In this document: positions 11,860 to 22,600 of the stretch, in pieces
Layout: the number at the start of each line of letters is the position of its first letter
Position numbering within the stretch: position 1 is the stretch's first letter
NCBI GenBank assembly: GCA_958295665.1
Contig: OY282559.1
Coordinates: 132,535,241 to 132,599,240, forward strand
Direction: 5' to 3'
Origin: Tipula vernalis
Taxonomy: Eukaryota > Arthropoda > Insecta > Diptera > Tipulidae
DNA: 64,000 bases
Notes under the pieces: model-generated
Seen by the model: the letters and a program-made list of their open reading frames with translations, nothing else
Database searches by the model: none
Told to the model about the DNA's origin: nothing
Made by a program: the position numbers and the translations under genes

Positions 11860-13207
11860 TATAAATTATTTTATAAAATAGAGCAATTTTCACTTGTTTC
11901 CAATCTTCTCGTTGTCTTTTCCTTTCTTCTTTCTCATTTTGTTCGTTTACTTTTTTATCTGTCTTCAACTGAGTATATTTAATCCACTGCTCAGAGAACA
12001 CTACTACTGGTAGTTTTTTTTTTTGTTGGAATTGAGTCCGCAGGTGAAGACAAAAATAAATTTCGTTTGAACGGAGTCGGTAAGTTTTTATTGACTGGAC
12101 TTTCCACTAATTTGATTGGTGTGTGAGGTTCATTGTCAACCGTTACTGTGCCGTCGGTATCTACATTCAATGTAACGTTAGTTTTATCTCCCAATAGTAT
12201 TTTCAAATCAATTTCCATTTCATTATTGGCTAAAGAAGGCTCCGCAATATTCAGCTCAAGCGCCACATCATTGAAACCGTTCGAAACTACGTTAGTTGAA
12301 GCATCCTCTATATTGCCCTTCCATGAATTACATGAGAACGACTTCTCGAAGTTAAATAGTTTTTGAGTTCCTAAATACCACTGAAGATGTTCGAGATTTT
12401 GTTGTACTAATTTATTTGTTCCCGTTTCCTTAGATTGTATTACTTGACCGTTATTGCTAAGCAGGTTGCTATAATTAATTGCGTTGGACTCGAAAGGGGA
12501 CAAACCACAAGTTTTGAATCCATTGTTCAAATTCTTTTCGAAGCAAGGAATATTTAAAATTGTTGATCGCCACTTTTTAACTGCTGTTTTCCATTCCTGT
12601 TTCAAAGGATGGAAGTAAGCCACATCCATTGGTTGCAGTATTGATGTGGAGTTGGGTAGAAGAGCAATCAATAATATTCTGTTCTCGCTGCTAAACTAGC
12701 TCAGATTTAATATCATATGTGATGTGTGGCCATCCACAAAAAGTACAACTGGAAATTGTATATTATTGTTTATTAGTCAAGGAAAAAATATATTGGCTAT
12801 GTACTCAAAAAACAATTCCCCTGTCATCCAATCCGAATCGCTTCTTCCAATTCCCCAACTGGCTGGCATACTTTTAGTTACACTAACAGGAATTCTCTTA
12901 TACGGTAAAACCACCATTGGGGGACCAAGTTTTCCTAGTGCATTGCCCATGAGAAATGTTATTATATTTTCTTTTTCGTCATTGGCTATCTGGTATTCCG
13001 ACTGGAATGTAGTGGTCTGCGGCCTCTAAATTTGTATGCAATTTGCAAATCTTTAGCAAGTAATTGCACAGAGTATAATATAATATCTTTCGATATGGGA
13101 AATCCAATTTTGGCCATGTGGTCAATCCATGAGCATAGATGTCCCTTCTGTTCCTTAGAAAAAACACTTGGTGCCCAAATATCAGATAACTTTCCCATAT
13201 AAGACAA
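11860..13207 (-). pseudogene. Broken pogo/CENP-B-type transposase
   Basis: Read from high to low coordinates. A CENP-B-like DNA-binding segment with PSVFSKEQ and WIDHMAKIGFPISKD lies at 13207-13060. The DDE core follows, with DEKENIITFLMGNALGKLG and YKRIPVSVTKSMPASWGIG, then FPVVLFVDGHTSHM with the second catalytic Asp at 12732-12734, and LLPNSTSILQPMDVAYFHP with the third Asp at 12624-12626. The C-terminus runs to 11991, and the charged tail (QNEKEERKRQREDWK) continues in another frame to about 11860. Damage: several frame changes, an in-frame stop just before ALLPNST, and loss of the section that should hold the first catalytic Asp. The protein cannot be active. It would bind its TIRs and cut DNA at TA sites. 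Confidence 0.92.
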
Positions 13208-13829
13208 AAACTATTTCTGTTTATAATTAAATTTACTTTCCAAAAAGAAGAAAATTATTGAAAAAATCTAGATCCAAATTAGCTCATCTCAAAATAGCAT
13301 AATATATATTTAGATTTTGTACTTTAGTTGTTATTATTAATATAAAAAGTTGAATTTAAAATATATAAGTTATGAACATAAAGTGGATCATACGATCCGC
13401 ATTTGGCCAAGTGCGAAAAAATAACTTACATAATGTGGATCTACTTAATTTAGATTAAACAGTCATTTTTTGCTACAAATAATGTTTTTTTTTGTTTTTT
13501 TTTATTAAACAATGATTAATTACTTACCGTTAACTAGTAAAAATCACGAACAATATAAATTACAAGACCTTAAAACCTTATTTTATTATTGCACTTTCAT
13601 TAAGAAATTTATAAGCAAAAATCAGTTACATCACTTAATGATTCACACCTGCGATGCGACGAACAACTAAAGGATAAAATAAATAGTAATATTACAGTTG
13701 TCCCGCCAAAAAACTAATACAAGCAACATAACATATGAATGTATATTTCTTGATATTTAATACATTGATAAACCAAATATTTTTCTTATTTTTAACAAAA
13801 TAACTATAAACGATCCACAATCGGTACAA

Positions 13830-13854
13830 CGATCCACATTATAGACATTTACCT
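13830..13854 (-). repeat. Right terminal inverted repeat of the pogo element
   Basis: Complement begins AGGTAAATGTCTATAATGTG; it is followed by TA at 13855-13856. Five mismatches separate it from the left end. Confidence 0.85.
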
Positions 13855-13990
13855 TATCACAAATTAAAAATTGCACTTTTGTGTATTTTAAATTAAGCCT
13901 AACTTAACCTTCAGTTCTGGGGTTATTATAATCACGATATACCTTATAAATACTTAATCATTACGTATGTAATTATTTATTATTTCTAAT

Positions 13991-14275
13991 TTATTCTATT
14001 TCGTTGATGGCATAAACACTTCTGGCATTTATCAGCTCTGGCTCTGCAATTGTGGAAATTACATCTTGGATTGGGTAAATAAATTTGTCTTCTTTTTCAT
14101 GCCATTTCCAGTTTGAACCGCTCCAGTGTTTAACCGCACAATATACTTTTAATAAAATACCATTTAGTGCTACGTAAGAACAATACCTGGAAAATATTCG
14201 CCATCGTTTATACTTTATTTTAAGTTTGTTCGCGTCTTCTATGCGCTCTTGTCTTCTTCTTTTATTTTTAGCCAA
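13991..14275 (-). pseudogene. Fragment resembling a transposase C-terminal domain
   Basis: A 94-codon minus-strand frame starts with a basic stretch (KNKRRRQERIEDANKLK) and continues with GSNWKWHEKEDKFIYPIQDV and PELINARSVYAI. From memory this pattern (basic linker, then a W-K-W/P-x-x-x-D domain ending in P-x-x-x-N) resembles the extreme C-terminus of some pogo/jerky-like transposases. It lies outside the right TIR of the 11739-13854 element and upstream of it on the minus strand, so it cannot belong to that copy. It may be the remnant of an older related element into which pogo jumped. Confidence 0.35.
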
Positions 14276-14315
14276 AAAAAAAAACTTTCCTTAAATGGAG
14301 TCCTCACTAAAGTTA

Positions 14316-14610
14316 AATTATGCCTATATCTTATCACCCGATAAAAGGATCCAATTAGCAGAACTCATAAATATATTTAGTACTATGTCATAATTAAACT
14401 GAAGGTATGTTGTGTGGTCTGTATATATTGATCTCTATTTGGGTATCTCAAATCCATGACAAAATTCTAAAATTTGGTCAGCAGTTAAATTAGGCCTACA
14501 TTTTAATCCGATAGGACCTATAAATTCGATTAGTATTACGTCAAATTCCGTTGTTCGAAAATTTTGAATTTTGGCACATATCGTTCTATTTTATTTATCT
14601 TATGAATGGT
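14316..14610 (+). repeat. Lone diverged monomer of the 177-bp repeat plus flank
   Basis: Shares GGTATGTTGTGTGGTC, TATATTGATCTCTATTTGGG and GTATTACGTCAAAT with the array at 397-1321. It also shares the sequence after the array (CGTTCTATTTTATTTATCTT). Single copy here against about five there. Confidence 0.85.
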
Positions 14611-17600
14611 TGGATAAAAAAAAATGATCGGTGCCTTTCTAGTGAAATACGTCGAAAATTTTAATTGGTTTTATATTAAAGTCACCGGCAACTTTTTGTA
14701 TTTTTTTGAATTTCAAGAATACGGCGCAGTTTTGAATTAGCAATTCGATATGTAGTATGTCCTCCAAAAATTGCTAAGAAGTGATAAGTTTAAAGTGATT
14801 TAGTACCAGCACTCTCAAATAGTAATCATCGTTCTAATTTACATCTATGCCGCTGAATTCTTTAAATTTTTCCTTAAGAACATCCGTCATAGGTATAAAT
14901 AATGAAAATGTAAAAGTCTAATAATCCAGGGGACCTTGAATTAAAGAATAAGTTGGCAATGATATTAATAATGTATGTAGCATGTAGCAACTTGTTTCTG
15001 TGGATATCTTTAATTAATATTACCTCAAATGCGGATCGCCCGATCCGAATTAGGTGTCTCTAAAAAGTTTTTATTTTGTACCAATTGGAGATCTTGTGCA
15101 GCTAGAGGGTCTTCTTATATGGAAATGCTCGGTGCTGTGAACTATGGATATGACAGTTCATGCAGACACAGCAAGAAAAATCTAGTAAGGAACAACAAGT
15201 ATTTTGCCAACAAAATGCAATTTATATTTTTGGAAATCGTAAACAACTATCAAATGAGTATAAAGGACTGAGCCTGAAAACATATTAACATTCTATCAAT
15301 TATCGATTCCTTTTTTTTTTTTTTTATAATTTTCTTAGGGCGTTAGTCTGGACATCGCTGTGTTTGAATGGGCCACTACAACTAATAAAGCACAACCAAT
15401 ACAAAATTAAAATTAATGTCAATTATCTTTTAAGGTCAATGGCACACCACCTCGTCACATAGTGCTACATTTTCTATATCTCCTTCCGCCTCTCTCCTCA
15501 ACCTCCTTCGCCCTGCAGCTTGATATTATATGTAAGGGCGTTTCATAGTAATTACCTATTTAGATTTATATACAATCTTTAATTACCAAGATAATTTATT
15601 GCTCAGAAATAATACATTTAACGGTGATTTTATTAAAGCAATTCACAAATAATGTATCGATCAACATGTCGTTGAAATTCCAATCAATAAAATGTCAATA
15701 AAACGTGGCACGTTGACAAAATTATTTGCCACAAGCAAAGTATTTTAGGTAAATTGAAAAATTTAAGTTTTAAAGACATTTTTGGAATAATTGTTGGAAT
15801 TTGTAAGGTGTATTAACTGTGGAAAAATATTTCTTCGAAAAGTGTGATATTAATACCTATAGGAAAACAGTTCAACAACATTTTTTTTTACTGTTATTTT
15901 GTATTTTGTTAGAATGACCCCCACGCAATGCTTTAATTAGCTTCAAATTTTAGACAGATAGAGTGATAGATTTTAGATTTAGATTTTCAACAGGTAGATG
16001 ATGGATTGTCACGTTTATCATCAACCTTAAAGAAAAATCGTCGATCCCTGTTTTGAGAAAAATTGTTTGACAGTTTACTCTTCCAATACAACTTCTACTA
16101 TTCTAGAATCGAATGGACCCGAAATTTAAACGAACTGCTTAGTACTAAAATTTTATACAAAATGTCGAGCAAAACTATCAATATACATATGTGAGAATAG
16201 GAGGCAAAAAACAGAGATATTAAAAATATATGACGGAAAGAACGGAAGGACAGACACGACATATTTTTATTCGATGTTTTGGAATCCTGGGAGTCAATTC
16301 TCGTTATACGAAAAGATAATTTTTTGTTTTTTGGTGGATACAAATATTAATATAAAGGGCTGAAACCTCATAAGGTGATCAGAAAATCATTTTAAAATCC
16401 AATTGTCAACCCACATGTAAAATTTCATCATATTCGGTTCAGAAATAGGCCAGTTCCATCATACTTGGCCATATTCCAGAACTTTATCCAAAAATCATTT
16501 TAAAATCCCATTTCCAATGCACAAGCCAAATTTGGTTGACTAACCATTAATCCAACCCGCAAGCGGACCCAACTCAACCCTCTATCCAAACGCAAACTCT
16601 CTTTCAATTCAATCCTCAAACCAGCATATATAAAAATTAGCCAACTGCATAGTGAGCAGTCTTAATCTCACCTTAACTTAAGTCCAACTCAACTTCAACG
16701 CAACCCGCAAATTAACCCCTGACTTAACCTTCAACTCAACCCGAAACTCAATGCCCCAACTCAATATTCAAACCATCATATATACAAAATTGCTAAATAT
16801 TTCTATAATCAGGTATTTTGGGTCAATTCGTATAGCAGGTACCCGACCCTCTTTACGCACAGGTTCCAAAAGTTTTTCAAATCTCGGCCTTGACCATAGA
16901 AACATATTGGCAAAAAAATCGAAACATTGGCAAAAATCCGTTCTCGAGATACGATGGATAAAAACCAACAGACATCCAGACAGATGGACGGACATTTTTT
17001 TTTTTTGCTTTTTTAGACTCAGGAACTTTCAAAATGTCGAGAAAAGTGGTTTTGGACGAACCAAATTTTTCATCATTTTGAATATTTTGGTCTTAAATAA
17101 AAGGAAAAGATTTCACAATGGAAATGGAAATAAACATAATTAGAAAATGTTTTTTATTAGAACTTGATTATTTTTGTCAAAATACATATTCTCATATCAA
17201 AAGAATTTGTCCATTGAGTATTTTGCCGGTGAAAAAATCAATAAAATATGTAACGATATAATGTAAGATAGCAGTTTACGGCAATCAACTGATCTCCTTC
17301 AACCGTTGGTTGTATGTAAACAAGAGTAAGGAAACTTGGTAGTTTTGATCGTTTATGGATAGATTGAAAAACATGAATTTCATTTTAAAAAATCTTAAAC
17401 TGCTTCAAATAAAAATTAATTGAAAATTATTTAATTTCCATTATTATACTATATAACGGCTTTGTTTTCCAAAATAACTTAATTAAATTTCTGAATTCTC
17501 AAAATTGAGATTTTTTTTTACAACATTATTAATTTTATTAAATTCATATATTAAATGTTTGGTGAAACCGAATTTGGCGTTTACTGTTGTATTACTGTAT

Positions 17601-18204
17601 TTAATTTCCAAAGCAGGCTCAAATCTAAAAAAATCAATTCAAATTGGTTTAGACAGTATCATTTTTTCATTTATTTGTTTTCGCGGAACCAGAATTGACC
17701 CTTGGGGTGCGAATCAGTGATAATTTGAAATGATTAAAAAACGTTTCATTTCCATCTAGTCATCCGTTTTAATTTTGTTTATTGCACAAAACAAAATGCA
17801 TGCCTTATTGCACTATGATCCGATTCTGGTTCAATGATAATGAAATCTGTTAAAAGTATCATTGTTATACACTGTGTTTTGCGATTTCAAGTAACCGACG
17901 TATCATAAATTTATGACAAATTTAAAACAAATTGAATAAATTTATCAGACTGGTTTTTGTCGATGATAATTTTTGTCGCCGGTGATAAAATTTAGACGTT
18001 ACCAAGAAGGATTTCTAAAATATGTAGAATATATATAATTAAGTAGTTTAGAAATAAATTAGTTCTTAAGAAAGGTGATGTACCAAATATGCGTTTGCAT
18101 TTGGATGTATGAAACCCCCTGAAACCTATTATAAAATAATAAAACCTCATTGATTGAGATCCTTTTTTCGGAGTTTGCAAATTTTTAATATTGTATTATA
18201 ATTT
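14611..18204. other. AT-rich DNA with degraded repeats
   Basis: No gene is supportable. A run of T lies at 15311-15325. 16390-16540 contains two loosely related units starting AAATCATTTTAAAATCC. 16550-16750 is rich in irregular AACTCAACCC words, a weak minisatellite. 16840-17110 reads like part of a dispersed repeat (GGTACCCGACCCTC, then GACAGATGGACGGACA followed by poly-T), but no second copy is in the window to prove it. Confidence 0.4.
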
Positions 18205-18409
18205 CCTTGTTTTGCACCATACTCATGGCCTTGAGATAGTTTTGAACCGCTTATTGAGTCACTCCCAAAGTTTCAGCGAGCTCCTCTTGAGTTTGGCATA
18301 AATATGTTTCACACAGCCATCGACGCCCATCAGCTGTAGTTTTCTTCAAATTAAAACAAAAACGCAGCGCTTCCCGCAAATTGTGTTTTGTTGAAACAAA
18401 GGTTGACAT
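18205..18409 (-). pseudogene. mariner transposase fragment, internally deleted
   Basis: The minus strand reads MSTFVSTKHNLREALRFCFN then LKKTTADGRRWLCETY, the N-terminal helix-turn-helix start typical of mariner transposases (FCFHLKK-A-ES-R-L-E). It then jumps to QTQEELAETLGVTQ, a stop, and AVQNYLKAMSMVQ, which in the family lies some 50 residues later. So an internal deletion removed the linker between the two DNA-binding parts, and everything after, including the DDD catalytic core, is missing. It directly abuts the Helitron fragment at 18430-18477. Confidence 0.8.
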
Positions 18410-18485
18410 TGTTGTTTTTTGTGAACTAATCGCGTTCCGTTGCAAAGTTGTGGTGGATTCATATTTCTCAATAAGTAAAGTTATT

Positions 18486-19079
18486 ATTATTATTATTCGA
18501 GGGCCATGCGGGCGATCAGCCACCTGATTAACTGTCCGTCCACTGAATATTCAGGTTCTTAATGAACCTGACAATACTGCCTCCCTGTACGTGATTCATA
18601 CTATCTGGGCTTATTGCTCTCCCTCCTAGATGTTTACTACAACATGTAGTTCCGCTAGAAAGACGGTAGCATTGGAGCCCAAGGACTTCGAGCGGGCTGT
18701 CCCACTCCCGTATATTCCTACTCCTGCCCCGCATTCCATTTGATTTTACTATTACGAGTTGCTGGGAATTGGAAATCGCCTGTAGGTCACCCAGCTTTAC
18801 TACAGGAAGGCTAAATAAAACTGGAGGGTGCCTGGTATCCCGATTCCGCATATTTTTGACTGATCAACTTATCAGCCATTCATCTATCGGCATATGCTGT
18901 TCCACCTTAGATTAAGGTTTTTTGTCAAGGTTTTCTCCTTTAGCGCCATACTTTCGCCTGTGCCAAATGGCTAAAAATGTGTCAAATGGCCTTAGTTACC
19001 AGTGGTTAACACGAGGAGGCAGCACGTACACTTGCGAATTGTGAACAGGTTACCCCTTACATAATCGTACCCATCACGC
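18486..19079 (-). mobile_element. LINE 3' end, (TAA)n-tailed, copy B
   Basis: Minus-oriented, with its (ATT)n tail at the low end. Inserted into the Helitron helicase between the codons for SPITL and LRNMNPP. The flanking AAAGTTATT at 18477-18485 and 19080-19088 is the target duplication, although the left copy merges with the ATT tail. The 5' end is shorter than in copy D, as expected for target-primed reverse transcription. A hairpin CAGGTTC-ATTAA-GAACCTG sits near the 3' end. It encodes a short conserved frame (separate entry). Confidence 0.88.
18528..18851 (-). pseudogene. C-terminal remnant of LINE ORF2, copy B
   Basis: 107 codons ending GGSIVRFIKNLNIQWTDS. The same frame with the same length and stop exists in copy D (52878-53201). 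The end resembles the C-terminus of I/LOA/R1-type ORF2 proteins, where a Leu/Ile-rich FIK or FIR segment closes the protein after the Cys/His motif. Compare PKLIEFIKVAARRS in the other LINE of this window at 44038. The upstream part shows no reverse transcriptase or RNase H, so only the tail is present. Confidence 0.5.
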
Positions 19080-19617
19080 AAAGTTATTGGTGAACCAATT
19101 TTTAGCTGCAAATTGTGCGCTGGTAGACCTGGGAAATCGAGAGAATTCTACATTTCTTTAGGAAAATTTACAGCTTCGTTTTCGTCGATCACAGTATCAA
19201 TTGAATTGAATGAGTTCACCGGATAACATGTTTTGTATGACAAAATTTAATGCATCGACATCATTGTTTTTGGCAGCCAATATGGCGCGTTGACTTAGCC
19301 ATTCATGATTTATATAACTTTTATAGTCATAAGATTACAAAAAGACTACTTCTATTGTAGTCATAAGAATTCAAAAATTGACAGGTAATTTAATTTCTTG
19401 ATTTTCTTGGGTTAGAGTAATTTTTCCATTTCCAACGTCTAACAGTTGTTTCGAAAATGTATCAGCAAATGAATTATTTAGAATTCATCGGCATAAATAG
19501 AACGTGGTATTACTGGCAATGTTTGCCTGAAGTTTCCAGACAATAAAATTAAAGCACTACCAAAAAAGTCTTCCTTTACCTCTCAAATATTTAAGTGACG
19601 ATCCAAAGCGTCCAATA

Positions 19618-19874
19618 TCTGTGGCAAATATTTAAAAGGTGATAACTCGAGTTATAACCTTTTACGTATTATTTCCAATCCGAAATCTCCGTATTTGATT
19701 TCATATCATATCAATTTTTTGTAATATTCTGGCAACTACAAGCAACCGTAATAAATGTTTACAAAAACCAGAATTTAAAATACTCATACGATTTTGAGTA
19801 ACTCTTAATTTTAAAAACGTTTTCCTGAATAATGCGAATTTTTGAGTTATCACCTTTTAAACATTTGCCACAGA
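19618..19874. mobile_element. 257-bp MITE inside the Helitron
   Basis: Terminal inverted repeats TCTGTGGCAAAT..TTTAAA and AGGTGATAACTC at 19618-19650 pair with the complement of 19843-19874. TA flanks both sides (19616-19617 and 19875-19876), suggesting Tc1/mariner mobilisation. It splits the helicase between AMAHK and LDALDRHL, which are adjacent in the family. No coding capacity. Confidence 0.85.
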
Positions 19875-21247
19875 TATATTTGTGGGCCATTGCTCATTCG
19901 AGCGATTCTTACACAATCCAATAAAGTTGCTATAATCCCAGACAAAGCAATGGCCACTGCTATATTCCCTTTGAACGGATTTCAGCCATTATTAATAAAA
20001 TTAAAAAGGTTTTCCCTGTTCCACCGCATTCACATCCAAGAAGAAGAAACCACCTTCCTGAGCAGCTATTTTATCGTAAATGCTTTTTTTGTTCTGTTAA
20101 TAATGTTGTTTCATTCGTTTGAACATATTCATTTAATTGATCAACGTCATATAATCGTTCACGTTGCAAATTTCGATTGAACAGGTCACTTGCTGGCCGA
20201 TTAAGTGATGGCATTGAGAGATTTGATGAGAGGATTATTCGAAATGAACCTGCATAAGTCTTATATTTTTCCCATAATGCATTTGGTTCTGAAAAGTAAC
20301 CTGTGTTCAATACGATAGCAAATAAAGTGTGTATTTGATGTGAAGAAGAACCCAGAGCAGCATCGGCCTTCAAGTAAATTTAATGTTCGGCAAGCATCAT
20401 GATATTTTGTATGTGTTTGACCATTAACTGTTCTTAAATATTCAAATGATGTTGAGCCACCCACATTAATTAACAATAATCTTAGGTAAAAACATTCACG
20501 TTGTTTAGATGGACAGTGACCTGGATAAGCAGCAACTGGTTTACTTGTTTTACGATGTTCCCATTTTTTAGATTGTTTTTATGTGAAATATGTTGGAACT
20601 TCGGAATGTTCTTGCAAATTGACCGTAAATATTCTGTGGGTTACATAATTCTAAAAATTCTGTTAATTATGTTTATGGTGCTGTCAGTGTTCTTTCCAAT
20701 GCATTTCGTTCATCGAAGTATACACGTTGTCTATTTTTAAGGTGAATAGCCAAATGCATAACTTTTGGGTCAGGTTCATGTATCGGAAATGATAAAATAC
20801 GCCAGACTGCTTCATTGCTGCTTATATATCGGTTAACATCGTGGACTGTAAAAACAGCCATATCACTTGCTTTGTGTACGTACTAGCATATGTGTTTTAT
20901 TATGATTTAGCTGAACTGAAAAATTCAACAATAATATGTGCATTGTATGTTTTGGATAATGAAGTTGAATATGCAATGTATATAAATGAATGATCTCCGT
21001 TTTCTGTTGAACGTCAGTGATATAACGGATAACCATCAATTTTAGTAACAGTATCTGCCAATACATTTTTTGCAAAATGTTTTGTACATCTACCATTATC
21101 CAAACACTGTGAGGTAGGATTAAGTGTACCGCAGAGTCCATGAATCATATTTGTTGTTACGATTTCAAATAATTCCGGATCAATATTTAGATGAGGTATT
21201 TCAGCTGAAATAATTTGATCTTTATTTTTTGGTTCTAATTTTATCAA

Positions 21248-21628
21248 TCAAACAAATTACAATTTGGATCATAAATACGAATTTTCGTCCTAACACCGCA
21301 CCAGCGCCACCTGGTGGCAGCTAACCAAAACCAAATCATCCACCAATCATTTTTATATACATATAAAGATGAGTCTGATTCAAACTACATCTTCTATTTG
21401 TATTTTCTTCTATTCTGCTATTATTTCAATGAAAACTCTAGTCCCAGTAAGCAGCTATACCAAATGGCCTTTTTATCATTTCGCGCAGCAGTGTTACAGT
21501 TGTGAACCAGTTTTTTTTTTTTTTTTTCATTTTGGCACTACTACCATGGCATGAGAAGGCAGATTTCAATAATATATAAATTTTGTGTATGTAAAAAAAG
21601 CGAATGAATCCACTCTGCTAGTTGGAAA
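21248..21628. other. Spacer between Helitron relic and next element
   Basis: No gene. Contains a CTCF-like word (separate entry) and a poly-T run at 21510-21528. Overlapping short frames at 21314-21554 read as low-complexity. Confidence 0.4.
21301..21320 (-). promoter_or_regulatory. CTCF-like binding motif
   Basis: The complement contains CCACCAGGTGGCGCTGG, which fits the CTCF core CCASYAGRKGGCGC including the insect-type AGGTGGCGC. It is in an unselected stretch next to the truncated Helitron end. A motif match only; occupancy is unknown. Confidence 0.35.
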
Positions 21629-21849
21629 AAGTGACAAGCTGGGCACCCAGGAGGTAAACCTAATTCGAGTAGGCTTAATCTAATGGTGCTAGTCCCATTT
21701 CAATTTGTTTTGGCTCAGAGTCAAAAAATTTTGAAAATATACACTCATTTTCACGTTGATAGCTCTTGAACCATTAAAATTTTCGATATGCTTTCTTTAG
21801 CAAAGTGGTTGCGTAAGTCAAGACTAACAATTTTGCAGAATACCATATA

Positions 21850-22274
21850 CCAAACTACAAAAATACAATTCTAACTTCATACATTATGTATGAGGCTCAA
21901 GGAAAGTTTTCACTTTTTGGAGTCGATACACTTCGTATTGACCTCGGGTTAAAGTAAGGGGGGTGATTTTAATATTTCTACCGTTATTTGGTAGATATAT
22001 TTATAAATGATTCGCATCTTAATTTTTTCTGATAAACAAGTCGAAAATGTTGTGAATGCGATAATTTTAAATATATATTGGCTCTAAAAAACCGAAAGAA
22101 TCTTATTGATTTAATACAGACAAACTATCTCTTTCTATTATTTGTGTGGGCATAAAACACACAGAAAGGAGAGTTTTGAGTTTTTTGATTTGGGGAATTA
22201 TATAATTCGCTAAGTCAATGCGTTCTTGCCTCATACGTAATGAATGAAGTTAGAATTGTATTTTTGTAGTTTGG
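21850..22274. repeat. 47-bp inverted repeat pair
   Basis: 21850-21896 and 22228-22274 are complementary with about two mismatches; the arms begin CCAAACTACAAAAATACAAT and end GTATGAGGC. The loop holds the first copy of the direct duplication described next. It could be a foldback element. Confidence 0.8.
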
Positions 22275-22600
22275 TCGTAGCTACCTGATGAATAGACCGA
22301 ACCTTTTGTTCGTGCGAACTTGTCAGTACGAAACCAAACAACGACAGCGAAAACTCATAGAAAGTTTTCATTTTTTGGAGTCGATATACTTTGTACTGAC
22401 CTCGGGTTAAAGTACGAGGGGGATTTTTATATTTCTACTTTTATTTTGGTAGATATAATTATAAATGATTGGCCTCTTCATTTTTTATGATTAACAAGTC
22501 GAAAATGTTGTGAATGCCATTATTTTAAATAAATTTTGTCTATAAAAAGCCGAAAAAATCTTATTGATTTGATACATATAAACTTTCTCTTTCTACAATA
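21900..22600 (+). repeat. Direct duplication, about 235 bp, two copies
   Basis: 21900-22140 and 22362-22600 match along their length: TTGGAGTCGATA, TGACCTCGGGTTAAAGTA, AAGTCGAAAATGTTGTGAAT, ATCTTATTGATTT. They are about 460 bp apart. No coding capacity. Confidence 0.85.

Larger units (their letters stand above)
11739..13854 (-). mobile_element. pogo-family DNA transposon, 2,116 bp, with TIRs and TA duplication
   Basis: The ends at 11739-11763 and 13830-13854 are inverted repeats matching at 20 of 25 positions, both beginning AGGTAAATGTC. Each is flanked by TA (11737-11738 and 13855-13856), the target of the Tc1/mariner-pogo superfamily. Extra copies of the inner TIR word GATCCACA lie at 13812 and 13831, suggesting subterminal transposase sites. 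The length is close to the roughly 2.1 kb of Drosophila pogo. Inside is a broken transposase read on the minus strand (separate entry). Confidence 0.9.
18430..21247 (-). pseudogene. Helitron Rep/helicase relic, interrupted by other elements
   Basis: Minus-strand pieces in several frames, in correct order. ISAEIPHLNIDPELFEIV then NMIHGLCGTLNPTSQCLDNG then IDGYPLYH (21247-21014); STENGDHSF and KTYNAHIIVEF (about 20900-21000); MAVFTVHDVNRYISSNEAVW then IHEPDPKVMHLAIHLKNRQR (20861-20673); STSFEYLRTVNG and SSSHQIHTLFAIVL (20476-20261); LSMPSLNRPASDLFNRN. The PIF1-type helicase follows: GGFFFLD with a decayed Walker A (EQGKPF instead of GTGKTF) near 20000-20055, AMAHK, LDALDRHL, LLSGNFRQTLPVIPRS (about 19480-19530), LPGLPAHNLQLKIGSPITL (19085-19140), and NPPQLCNGTRLV (18440-18477). 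The HUH nuclease part is missing beyond 21250. Many frame changes and stops: dead. Confidence 0.93.

Noticed and set aside
12133..12366. Plus-strand frame of 77 codons
   Set aside because: Lies antisense to the pogo transposase C-terminal region; a shadow frame.
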